Shown here piece after piece: positions 1-8,787 of a DNA stretch of 64,000 nucleotides. Made by a program: the position numbers and the translations under genes. The DNA is taken from NCBI GenBank assembly GCA_001730015.1, contig MDLA01000080.1:1-64000 (forward strand), in the 5' to 3' direction. Below the pieces are notes generated by a model, which made no database searches, was not told the DNA's origin, and saw only the letters and a program-made list of their open reading frames with translations. Source of the DNA: Chromatiales bacterium (ex Bugula neritina AB1). Lineage in GTDB: Bacteria > Pseudomonadota > Gammaproteobacteria > Granulosicoccales > Granulosicoccaceae. Each line of letters starts with the position of its first letter. Position 1 is the stretch's first letter.

Positions 1-796
1 CAATCACTATCATTTGCTGGTGGGAACCCCAAGGGCCAATCTGGATCACATTATGCGCCATATCAACGGTATTTATACGCAACGCTATATTCGGTTAAAA
101 GGCACAAATGGACCCTTGTTTAAAGGTCGCTACAAGTCAATATTGGTTGATGAAGATGCCTACTTGCAAAAGGTTGGTCGGTACATCCACCGGAATCCGG
201 CAGAAGTTAAGGGGGCAACGGATAAGGTGCTAGATACATGTATCTGATCTAGCTATCTGGTCTATACAAATCGGGCAACAGCGCCGGATTGGCTGACCCG
301 CGAAATGACCTATCGGATGTTAGGGCGGCGAAACCGTTATGCCGGTTATCGAGCCTACGTGGCACTGGGAAGTGAGCAAGAATTCCTGCAGTTTTACAGC
401 AAAGGAAATTTGGCTGGTATATTGGGTGGGAAAACGTTCCGCGACGATATAAAAGAAAGGGAAGATGAGCTACGGGTGTCAGGTGACTTGTCTCAGGCAT
501 TGTCGGACCGACCTGGTTTGACGTCAATAGTCACAGCAGTAGCCAGAGTATTTAAAACGACACAAGTCGAAATAGTAAAAAATGAAAGAGGGCGGAATCC
601 ACAAGTTACAATTGCACGGCAACTGGCGGTGTACTGTTGCCAGCAACTGGGAGATCTCTCCTTACGGGAGATAGCAGAGAAATTCAATTACAGCAATAAG
701 GGTAGCGTATCAGGAGCGATAGCGGCGACGAAGCGGCGTTTTGAGAAAGGGGAATTGACCAGAGACTACAGGAGGGTGGAAAAGTTGCTGCAATAG
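1..796 (+). pseudogene. REP-associated tyrosine transposase (RAYT/IS200-like Y1) with DnaA-C-like C-terminal HTH; truncated by window edge and interrupted by one in-frame TGA
   Basis: Frame 2 reads NHYHLLVGTPRANLDHIMRHINGIYTQRYIRLKGTNGPLFKGRYKSILVDEDAYLQKVGRYIHRNP..., TGA at 245-247, then continues in the same frame SSYLVYTNRATAPDWLTREMTYRMLG... to a HTH-like C-terminus (LSLREIAEKFNYSNKGSVSGAIA). Confidence 0.85.
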
Positions 797-892
797 TAGC
801 GAGATAGCATAATAGGATTGACCCCTAAAATTTTCTTAAGTTGCTGCAATAGTAGCGAGATAGCATAATAGGATTGACCCCTAAAATTCTCT
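783..892. repeat. 56-bp tandem duplication (2 copies) at the 3' end of the transposase
   Basis: aagttgctgcaatagtagcgagatagcataataggattgacccctaaaatt occurs at 783 and again at 839, near-identical. Confidence 0.95.
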
Positions 893-1005
893 TCGCTTCG
901 CCCCAATGCGAAAATTACACTGGCGTTATGCGAAAAAGTAGGACCTACAGTAAAATTCTGAACAATAATGTGTTTTATCAGAGATTGCCTTTAAAGTAAA
1001 AGGAT

Positions 1006-1215
1006 ATGAAAACAGCGAAAAAAAATAAAACAGGTTGTGATGAATGTGGGATTGCTTTTATCATCGGGTCGTCTCAAATGATAAGCGTTTGTCCCGAGTG
1101 CTCACACTATTTATATGGCTATGAGAAATGCCATCATTCGTTTGAAGATGGTCGGTGTGTTCAGTGTGGTTGGGATGGTTCAGTATCTGAATATATCAGT
1201 AATATAAAAAAATAG
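1006..1215 (+). CDS. Small Cys-rich zinc-ribbon-like protein (69 aa)
   Basis: ORF with CDEC, CPEC, CHH and CVQC motifs. Confidence 0.55.
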   Translation: MKTAKKNKTGCDECGIAFIIGSSQMISVCPECSHYLYGYEKCHHSFEDGRCVQCGWDGSVSEYISNIKK

Positions 1216-1366
1216 AGTGATTTCCGGAGTGTATAATGAATATTGTAAACTGGTTTCTGGTAACGCTACAGGTGCTGGTAAACTTGGATCGGGTATTGAC
1301 GTACCGCAGAACGAGTTGGGGGCCAGGCGCTAAGCAACAATTACTGTGGGGTACATTAGACCAATA

Positions 1367-1555
1367 AATCCCTGGCGTTGCATAAATTTCCGACCCAGAT
1401 CCGCTGCGTTTTTCTATAGCAGTATCTAAGGCGCTGTACTCAGATTTTCCAGAATATCAATTAGAATGACTAGGCTCAAAACAGTAAATACTCCGCAGTG
1501 CCTGTTATACAGCTCTATAAGCTCCTGAATTCGAATTTTATGCAACCCCAGGGAT
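1367..1555. mobile_element. MITE-like element, copy 1, with ~21-bp terminal inverted repeats
   Basis: Left end CCCTGGCGTTGCATAAATTTC; reverse complement of right end CCCTGGGGTTGCATAAAATTC; internal sequence closely resembles 3768-3962 in the same orientation. Confidence 0.8.
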
Positions 1556-1590
1556 TATTCTCCTGGTATTGCTTCAGATGCTGTTGACCT

Positions 1591-1773
1591 TTAGCCCGCA
1601 TTATTCATGGTGTGGCGAGGATGTCGCGCCGACCTGATCTATTCACACCAAGGGGTTTCGCGATGGATTTTCTTCTCGCGTCGAATACTTACTGATATTT
1701 GTAAGAGAAAAGTTTCTCTGTGGAATCAAAGATCAAATGAGATTCTGTCATTCTCGTGAATAATGCGGGTTAG
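1591..1773. repeat. Inverted-repeat-bounded ~183-bp segment (possible IS remnant/MITE)
   Basis: ttagcccgcattattca at 1591-1607 pairs with tgaataatgcgggttag at 1757-1773 (15/17 complementary). Confidence 0.6.
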
Positions 1774-2158
1774 GTGATAATAATTTCTTTGCTTGTTCAG
1801 GCTACATGTTTATCGATGGTTGAGGTGGCTTCTTTCTCCTTAAATCCTGATCAAATCAATAGCTGGGTGCTAAAATTGTAGTTTTTTGTATTTGCTTCTT
1901 TTTGGTTGATGCTGTTTCTTTATCTGCTCCATAAGGTTGGTTGTGGCCAGCTGCAGTCCAAATGACCTGGTGGGAACGGAAACAACATAAACGGGTTGGT
2001 CGGTACAGGTATTGTAAAAACAGCTATCAATGGGCATTGTCGGAAACAAGTTGCTGGTTGAAGTGGTTATAGTATAAGTTCATTCGATGAAATATGAATT
2101 GCTTCGATGGACGCCATAACTAATCCCAATGACTATAGACAATGTTCCTAAGCTAGTA

Positions 2159-3703
2159 ATGCTGATTCTCATGAAGTCGTTCATGGTGGCTAGTGCCCTC
2201 GTTTCGTCATTGACTTTACATGCGGCTGTTCCGTCTGCGATTGGCGGATCAAACTACGCCTGGTATGGCATTGACGAACTAGTCATCAGTAACAATGGTG
2301 ATCGAAACTGCAGGGAAAAGTTCGGCATTATTGCAAACTATCATCTTCCGCAGGTAAGAAGCACGGTCAGGCGACAGCTATCAATTATGTTTGATAACGG
2401 TCAAAGAAGACTGAGGGTGCCGATATATCATGCTACAGACCTGGCCAGCGGGACGGTACTGAATTCAGCGGGAGGAAACCTGCAGCAGCAGCCGCGCGAA
2501 AATCTCGCGCGGTTTCTTGCAGACATACAAGCAGCGGGTTTTCAGGAGGTACTCGTTGGATTTTTCCCGATCTCCCGAAGCAGCCCGAAGAACTGGTATA
2601 GGGAGTATGGTTCCAGTAACACGTCGGTTAAAACCTGGGCCTACAATTCTGCTGCTATGCAGGAGAACTGGAATCTGATTAAAAACCTTCGTCCGATCAT
2701 TGCCGGTGCCAATATTGACTACAAAATTGATTTACGCAATGAAGGTGCTGCTGCCTCCAGTCAGCCAATCGACAGACAATACGCCAGTGATATATGGTCC
2801 CTCTATAACGCTTCATTCGGCAAGCAGGATACAGTCGGTTTTTCGGTAGCAACCGGGTCGATTGCAGAAAATGCGAGCCCGGATTTAAGTGTTAAAGGAA
2901 ATCTGGCGGTGGACAGGTACAGGGTGATGAAGCAGGTTTACGAGGAGTCCGGTTATGGTGCACCTGTTGTGTGGGATTTTCATGCTTACGAATTCCTGAG
3001 CCATAAAATATCCAAAGTAGATGCCGCAATGACTGCGTCCGGTGATTACACCGATATCATTATAGGGGAAACATTTTACCAGGACTCGAACACACTATCG
3101 GCTATTCAAAGCATCACTACTAGCAGAAATATTCAGGCTATTTACGCATGGCCTGTAACTACGGCCAGGGGTTGTGATGGTCATGTGGATACGCCATTTC
3201 CGGCGGAATATTTGTACACGCCTGGTGAACTAATGCAAGCCACTGTATCTGCGATACCGAGCTCTTCGCCTCAACCTGTATTTATCCCGTTTACTGAACA
3301 GCCCGCGAATACGGCGCCAACTGCAGGTGCAGACGAACCGGCAGAAGGTAATCCAACGCAGTTCGTTTCTCAGTGTGCCTCTGGTGTGACAGATACTGAT
3401 GGTGATGGATGGGGTTGGGAAAATAACGCTAGCTGTTTCGTCACGCTGCCCGTGCCCTCTGGTGATGGAATTGGTAATATGGCCTCTGACAGTTCCATAC
3501 CGCTCTGTATTTCAGGTATTGCAGATTCGGACGGAGACGGTTGGGGATGGGAGGGCAATCGTTCCTGCGTGGTTGATAAACAGAGTAAGGCTCTAGAGGG
3601 CGGTTCAGAGTCTTTCATGATTCCTTACTGTGAGATGAACTATTCAGATACGGATGGTGATGGTTGGGGATGGGAGAAAAATTCCAGTTGCCTGGTCAAA
3701 TAG
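2159..3703 (+). CDS. Secreted protein, putative TIM-barrel glycosidase-like, with three C-terminal DTDGDGWGWE modules
   Basis: N-terminal hydrophobic signal (MLILMKSFMVASALVSSLTLHAA); C-terminal triplicate C-x6-D(T/S)DGDGWGWE-x4-C. Start uncertain (2129, 2159 or 2171). Confidence 0.65.
   Translation: MLILMKSFMVASALVSSLTLHAAVPSAIGGSNYAWYGIDELVISNNGDRNCREKFGIIANYHLPQVRSTVRRQLSIMFDNGQRRLRVPIYHATDLASGTVLNSAGGNLQQQPRENLARFLADIQAAGFQEVLVGFFPISRSSPKNWYREYGSSNTSVKTWAYNSAAMQENWNLIKNLRPIIAGANIDYKIDLRNEGAAASSQPIDRQYASDIWSLYNASFGKQDTVGFSVATGSIAENASPDLSVKGNLAVDRYRVMKQVYEESGYGAPVVWDFHAYEFLSHKISKVDAAMTASGDYTDIIIGETFYQDSNTLSAIQSITTSRNIQAIYAWPVTTARGCDGHVDTPFPAEYLYTPGELMQATVSAIPSSSPQPVFIPFTEQPANTAPTAGADEPAEGNPTQFVSQCASGVTDTDGDGWGWENNASCFVTLPVPSGDGIGNMASDSSIPLCISGIADSDGDGWGWEGNRSCVVDKQSKALEGGSESFMIPYCEMNYSDTDGDGWGWEKNSSCLVK
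3374..3703 (+). repeat. Three ~22-aa Asp/Gly/Trp repeat modules encoded in tandem with linkers
   Basis: CASGVTDTDGDGWGWENNASC, CISGIADSDGDGWGWEGNRSC, CEMNYSDTDGDGWGWEKNSSC. Confidence 0.9.
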
Positions 3704-3767
3704 TTCCCGCAAGTCTGAAAACAATGAGCAATACGCTGGTGACTCATGGCACGGTAGTGGCGATGAA

Positions 3768-3962
3768 TTAAACTCTGGTGGTGCATAAAATTCCGGCCCA
3801 GAACCGCTGCGCTACTTCTATAGCAGCATCTAAGGCGCTGTACTCGCTTTTCCTGAATATCATTTATAGTGACTAGGCTCAATCCAGTAAAAACTCCGTG
3901 CAGCGCCTTTTATACCGCTCTATAAGGTTCCGGACTCGAAATTTTAGCAACACCAGGGTTTA
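3768..3962. mobile_element. MITE-like element, copy 2, with imperfect terminal inverted repeats
   Basis: Left TTAAACTCTGGTGGTGCATAAAATT; reverse complement of right end TTAAACCCTGGTGTTGCTAAAATTT; homologous along its length to 1367-1555. Confidence 0.8.
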
Positions 3963-4528
3963 ACCGTGCGAAGCCGATCCTTGATCGCCCGGACATTCAA
4001 TCTATTCTGGCGCCGGGCTTTCGGCCGCAGCCTGCAAAGATGATGGGCTATGGACGTGACTGGGTTCTATCGGCAGTTTTGTTAAGGCCTGCGAGTCGCG
4101 GATCGGTGTCGCTCCCGAGTGCTGATCCACTAGCACCACCAGTGATAAATCCGGTGTTTCTTTCTTGGTCAGAGGTTCTCGAAATCCTGACTGATGGCTT
4201 GACCGAGGCGCGTCGAATACTCAGTGCATCGGTGTTTGAACCTATGCATGCTACTGAACGCTATCCCGGTGCTGATGTGCAATCGAGAGAGGCGTTGACG
4301 CAATACACCAGGCAATACGGGGCAACTATGTTTCATCCGATAGGTACTTGTAAGATGGGGAATGTTGAATGCGCTGTTGTTGATGCGAATCTGAAGGTTC
4401 ATGGTGTAGAGGGTCTTCGAGTAGTTTATGCGTCTATTATGCCGTCGATAATCGGCGGCAATACCAATGCGCCAACGATAATGATCGCTGAAAAAGCGGC
4501 TGATTTAATTAAGGCGGACATGCAGTAA
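3962..4528 (+). pseudogene. GMC oxidoreductase C-terminal fragment (5'-truncated)
   Basis: Open frame NRAKPILDRPDIQSILAPGFRPQPAKMMGYGRDW... through GTCKMG / LRVVYASIMPSIIGGNTNAPTIMIAEKAADLI, typical of the GMC C-terminal domain; FAD-binding N-terminus absent. Confidence 0.85.
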
Positions 4529-4999
4529 AAGTATCAGGGAATTTATGAAATATATATTCTTTACTTTTACTGTGAAAAATTCCAATTGGTCTCCTGTGGG
4601 CTGTTCTATAAATGGTTTCCTCCTACCCTGTTGGGAAAAATACTGTATTTCGTAAGTGCGGAAAAAGTAGCTATTTAGAAGGCAGTGACGTATGGTAAAG
4701 TGAAGTGAAATCAGTATAGAAACCGCATATATATAACGTGGTGTTATAAGAGAGGCGTGAATTTGTTGGCTGGAGGAATAAGGACTCTCTAAACATGCAG
4801 GTTATTACCATGCAGGTTATTGCATCGAATGCCACAGCACAGCCATTGTGCCGAGCACAAATTAATTGACTAACTTCGATTCAAATCTGACTCGACACGT
4901 TGTAGTTCCCCTGATATGAATGTATGTGCATGAAAGTATGTTTGTCCTGGTTTTGCTTTACGCCGCCAGTCAGCTGGCTAGAGATATCAGACTGAGCCA

Positions 5000-5776
5000 A
5001 TGACCGCGGCCGATGACTACGTAAACGCCGATTTTAAACTGCGCAATGTGTGCCGGCGCTGGGGTAGTCGTGTGGCACTAAATGGTGTAAATGTCGAGAT
5101 AGGCAATCGGGAAAAGGTTGCGCTAATTGGTCCTAGTGGCGGCGGGAAGTCAACACTCATTCGTTTGCTTGCAGGTGTGCTTCGTCCGAGTAGTGGAAGT
5201 GTTAAAGTCAACGGCAGTGATATCGCGGGCTTCAGCAGGAAACGGCTCAAGCTTCACCGACGGCGATGTGGAATTATTCAGCAGGGACATATGCTGGTCC
5301 CTCAGCTAAATGTTCATCAAAATGTTCTGTCCGGTGCGCTCAGTAACTGGCCCTGGTACAAAGTCGCGCTCGCCAGCATTGCGCACCTGGAGCGTCCGAG
5401 GGTCCAGATGTTACTGAAGTCGCTTGGGCTTGCCGACTATCAATGGGAAACAGTGCAAAACCTTAGTGGTGGTCAGATGCAACGAGTGGCTGTTGCCCGT
5501 GCATTGATTGCTGAGCCCAGTGTGTTGCTTGCGGACGAAGCGACGGCATCGCTTGACCCCACGACCGCTAGAAATGTAACTTCTCTCATAATCGATCAGG
5601 CAAACACGCGCAATACAACGCTTTTTTTTTGTACTCACTGGGTTGATTTAGTGATGCAACGAAGTGATCGAATTATTGGTATTCGAGACGGTCAGATTTG
5701 TCTTAACGCACCGCCCGGGCAGGTCAGTGATGAAGACCTCGAGTATCTTTATCGAGGAAGCGATGAACGCCAGTAA
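5000..5776 (+). CDS. Phosphonate-type ABC transporter ATP-binding protein (PhnC-like)
   Basis: Walker A GPSGGGKST, signature LSGGQMQRVAVARAL, Walker B VLLADEA; followed by permease and binding protein genes. Confidence 0.9.
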   Translation: MTAADDYVNADFKLRNVCRRWGSRVALNGVNVEIGNREKVALIGPSGGGKSTLIRLLAGVLRPSSGSVKVNGSDIAGFSRKRLKLHRRRCGIIQQGHMLVPQLNVHQNVLSGALSNWPWYKVALASIAHLERPRVQMLLKSLGLADYQWETVQNLSGGQMQRVAVARALIAEPSVLLADEATASLDPTTARNVTSLIIDQANTRNTTLFFCTHWVDLVMQRSDRIIGIRDGQICLNAPPGQVSDEDLEYLYRGSDERQ

Positions 5777-7427
5777 CCCGGTTAACTGGCGTCGGAACGT
5801 GGTCTGGCTTGCCTTTGGGTTGTCGATCTATTTTGGTGCGAAATGGAACGATGTTGCTCTATCGGCATTATTCGATAGCCAGGGCATAAGCAATGCCGGG
5901 GATATTCTATCCGGTCTGCTGCAACCGGATTTCAGCCCCGACTTTCTCGGTCGAATTGTCTGGCTTTCACTGGAAAGTTTGCTCATCGGGATTCTCGGAA
6001 CCGTGCTCTCGTTGGTCATTGGGATCAGTATCGCGTTGATTGCGATCCAGGTTCCCGCTCTTCCGGATTCTCCAGACAACGAACACTACCTGCTTAGAGC
6101 CGCTGCCGGATTTGCACGCTGGTCGGCGCGATTTTTTCTCGGTTTGCTGCGTACCATACCGGAAATAGTCTGGGCTTATCTGTTCGTTCGATTGATTGGA
6201 TTGGGGCCTGGTGCCGCGGTTATGGCTATCGGTTTGACCGTCGGTGGATCGATAGGAAAACTCTACTCCGAACTCGCCGAAGCGGCGGCACCTGGTCCAA
6301 TACAGGCCTTGCGTGCTAATGGTGCTAATCGTTTTTCTATATTGCTTTTCGCTGTCATTCCGCAGGTTATCCGGCAATGGCTTGCCTACGGTTTGTTTCG
6401 TATGGAATGCAATATTCGCACAGGGACTATTCTGGGCGTGGTTGGCGCAGGCGGGCTAGGCGCCGAAATCGCATTAAGTATCCGGTACTTTGAGTTTGAT
6501 AAACTGGCGACTGCGCTGCTTGCGGTTCTATTGTTAGTAATTTTCCTGGAGTTTGTCAGTGCCTATCTAAGGAAAGCACCGCTGCGCTATACGATTGCGC
6601 TGATTGTTTGCGGTACCTTTGTTTCTGTGCTCTATCTGAAAATTCCCTGGATGGAGCTATTTACAGGCGATATAAATTTTATTGGTGAAATTGATATCTC
6701 CACGATCGCACCTGAATTTGTTACCCGCACATTATGGCTTGTGCTGGAAACTCTGGGTATGGCGTGGGTGGCGACTATGTCTGCCGCGATCATTGCATTT
6801 TTTCTGGCTCCGGTGGCGAGTGCAACGCTCTTTGGCAGTTCTTACCTGCCTGACACTTACACAGGCAGTCTGACAGACAAACTGGCGTCCTGGGGATTAC
6901 TTGGTGTGATGCGGTTGGTTCTGCAGTTTTTCAGAGCGATGCCTGAGCTAACCTTTGCGCTGGTATTTGTTGTCTGGGTAGGCCCGGGAGCGTTTGCCGG
7001 TATTCTTGCTATCGGTGTTCATAGCGTTGGGGTGCTGGGTCGTCTTTACACCGATATCTATGAAGAAGTTGAACCAGGCCCGCCACGTGCTCTGCAAGCG
7101 ACAGGTGCCGGTGTAACGGGAGTTTGGCTGTTTTCTGTATTGCCCCAGGTCAGTTCGCGGTTAATCGCTTACACCCTGTTTCGATTTGAAGTGAACATAA
7201 GGGCGACTGCGATGGTGGGTTTTGTTGGCGCCGGCGGTATCGGTGACGCACTACATACCGCAATCAGTCTGTTTCATTTTACCGATCTTGCCGTCTTGCT
7301 ATTAGTGTTGCTGGTTGTGGTAACACTGGTTGACATGGCGGGTGATCGAATCCGACGCAGGCTGCTTTCTCCACCTGGAGAAAAAGCAGCTGCCAGACCA
7401 CTTATAGAAACTACAGTGGTTGCCTAG
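5763..7427 (+). CDS. Phosphonate-type ABC transporter permease, fused PhnE-PhnE
   Basis: Two tandem homologous permease halves with EAA-like loops (EAAAPGPIQALRANGANRF; EEVEPGPPRALQATGAGV). Confidence 0.9.
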   Translation: MNASNPVNWRRNVVWLAFGLSIYFGAKWNDVALSALFDSQGISNAGDILSGLLQPDFSPDFLGRIVWLSLESLLIGILGTVLSLVIGISIALIAIQVPALPDSPDNEHYLLRAAAGFARWSARFFLGLLRTIPEIVWAYLFVRLIGLGPGAAVMAIGLTVGGSIGKLYSELAEAAAPGPIQALRANGANRFSILLFAVIPQVIRQWLAYGLFRMECNIRTGTILGVVGAGGLGAEIALSIRYFEFDKLATALLAVLLLVIFLEFVSAYLRKAPLRYTIALIVCGTFVSVLYLKIPWMELFTGDINFIGEIDISTIAPEFVTRTLWLVLETLGMAWVATMSAAIIAFFLAPVASATLFGSSYLPDTYTGSLTDKLASWGLLGVMRLVLQFFRAMPELTFALVFVVWVGPGAFAGILAIGVHSVGVLGRLYTDIYEEVEPGPPRALQATGAGVTGVWLFSVLPQVSSRLIAYTLFRFEVNIRATAMVGFVGAGGIGDALHTAISLFHFTDLAVLLLVLLVVVTLVDMAGDRIRRRLLSPPGEKAAARPLIETTVVA

Positions 7428-7505
7428 GGGTTGATAACAGACAGTATATCAATCCGTCAATTCCGCAAATTTTCAATGTAAAAATATTAGTAGGAGATTA
7501 GTAAT

Positions 7506-8375
7506 ATGTTAAAGGGCTTACGAAGAAGCATCATTGGAACGCTTGCAGTAGGTATTGCCTGTGTAGGTTTCACTACAGCTTTCGCGGCAGATATTGTTCG
7601 GATAACCGGAATACCCGATGAAAATCCGACTGAACTACAACGTAAATACAAGCCGATGGTCGATTATTTGTCAATGTCACTCAATGCAGAGGTTGAATAC
7701 GTTCCGGTAACCGATTACGGCGCGGCGGTTGCGGCTCTGGCTGCAGGGAAAGTCGATTTCGCGTGGCTGGGTGGTTTTACTCATGTGCAAGCGCGTATTA
7801 TGGCTGGTGCGAGTCCTGTTGTTATGCGTGATATTGATCGGCAATTCAAAAGTGTCATTATTGCTAATACAAATTCCGGTGTCGGAAGTACCGATGATAT
7901 CAAGGGGATGAAATTCGCGTTTGGCTCCAAGAGTTCCACCTCCGGACACCTGATGCCGCGATATTTTCTGGACACCTTGTATGGCATCGATGTAGAAAAG
8001 GATCTGGGTGGTAGTCCGGTCTATAGTGGGTCACATGATGCAACAGTGAAGGTTGTTGAATCGGGAAAAGTCGATGTTGGTGCACTTAACGCCGAGGTCT
8101 GGAATCGGATGTCAGAGTCGGGTGCTTATGATAAATCGAAGGTAGTGCTAATCGAGACAACCCCGGATTACGTTGATTACGTCTGGACAGCGCGCGACGA
8201 TATCGAGCCAGAGATGGTCGACAAGTTCCGGCAAGCGTTTCTCTCGCTCGACAATTCCAACACTGATCACCAGAAGGTACTGAAGCTTCAGGGCGCTGAA
8301 AAATTTGTACTTGCGGCTCCGGAAGATTTCGACTCGATAGAAGCAGTCGGTCGATCAACCGGCTTGCTGAAATAG
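7506..8375 (+). CDS. PhnD-like periplasmic binding protein, 'putative selenate ABC transporter substrate-binding protein' subfamily
   Basis: Signal peptide; IPDENPTELQRKYKPMVDYL, DFAWLGGFTHVQAR, FGSKSSTSGHLMPRYFL motifs. Confidence 0.85.
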   Translation: MLKGLRRSIIGTLAVGIACVGFTTAFAADIVRITGIPDENPTELQRKYKPMVDYLSMSLNAEVEYVPVTDYGAAVAALAAGKVDFAWLGGFTHVQARIMAGASPVVMRDIDRQFKSVIIANTNSGVGSTDDIKGMKFAFGSKSSTSGHLMPRYFLDTLYGIDVEKDLGGSPVYSGSHDATVKVVESGKVDVGALNAEVWNRMSESGAYDKSKVVLIETTPDYVDYVWTARDDIEPEMVDKFRQAFLSLDNSNTDHQKVLKLQGAEKFVLAAPEDFDSIEAVGRSTGLLK

Positions 8376-8449
8376 AGTGATAAGATGTTGTGGAATAGTA
8401 TGATTTTATATTCAAGTAATTGAATTAAAATGCTTCTTGAAATTCGTCT

Positions 8450-8478
8450 GCAATTATGGAGATTTACTCCATAATTGC
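8450..8478. other. Perfect 12-bp stem-loop downstream of the phnD-like gene
   Basis: GCAATTATGGAG-ATTTA-CTCCATAATTGC. Confidence 0.8.
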
Positions 8479-8665
8479 ATGTTGATATAACCCGGGCGGA
8501 GTGGATTGCAGCATAATTTGTAAAGTAAAATAGTAAGGATCTATAGCTCTGCAGTGAGCCATGCTTCCATTTTTTTATTGTAGGTTGTCGGCATCAATAT
8601 AGAATCAGAAATGTGAAAGTTGTGGAGCTGTTGTTGCCGCGTCCCTTGCCCTTGTTGTTGTGAGC

Positions 8666-8749
8666 CTGATCTGGTTTGTCTGAGCTGGCTTATCTGGTCT
8701 GGTTTATCTGGTCTGGTTTTTCTGATCTGGCTTTCCTGGTCTGGCGTAG
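8666..8749. repeat. 14-bp tandem repeat, 6 degenerate copies
   Basis: ctgatctggtttgt ctgagctggcttat ctggtctggtttat ctggtctggttttt ctgatctggctttc ctggtctggcgtag. Confidence 0.9.
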
Positions 8750-8787
8750 CTGAGAGGCTATTGTTGTGCTATAACGCCAGGCAGGGT

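Noticed and set aside
783-892. CRISPR array from tandem repeats
   Set aside because: Units are directly abutting without spacers; the same applies to 8666-8749 and 37872-37919.
4794-4823. Short direct repeat catgcaggttatt x2 (period 17)
   Set aside because: Only two short copies; too little to support a functional claim.
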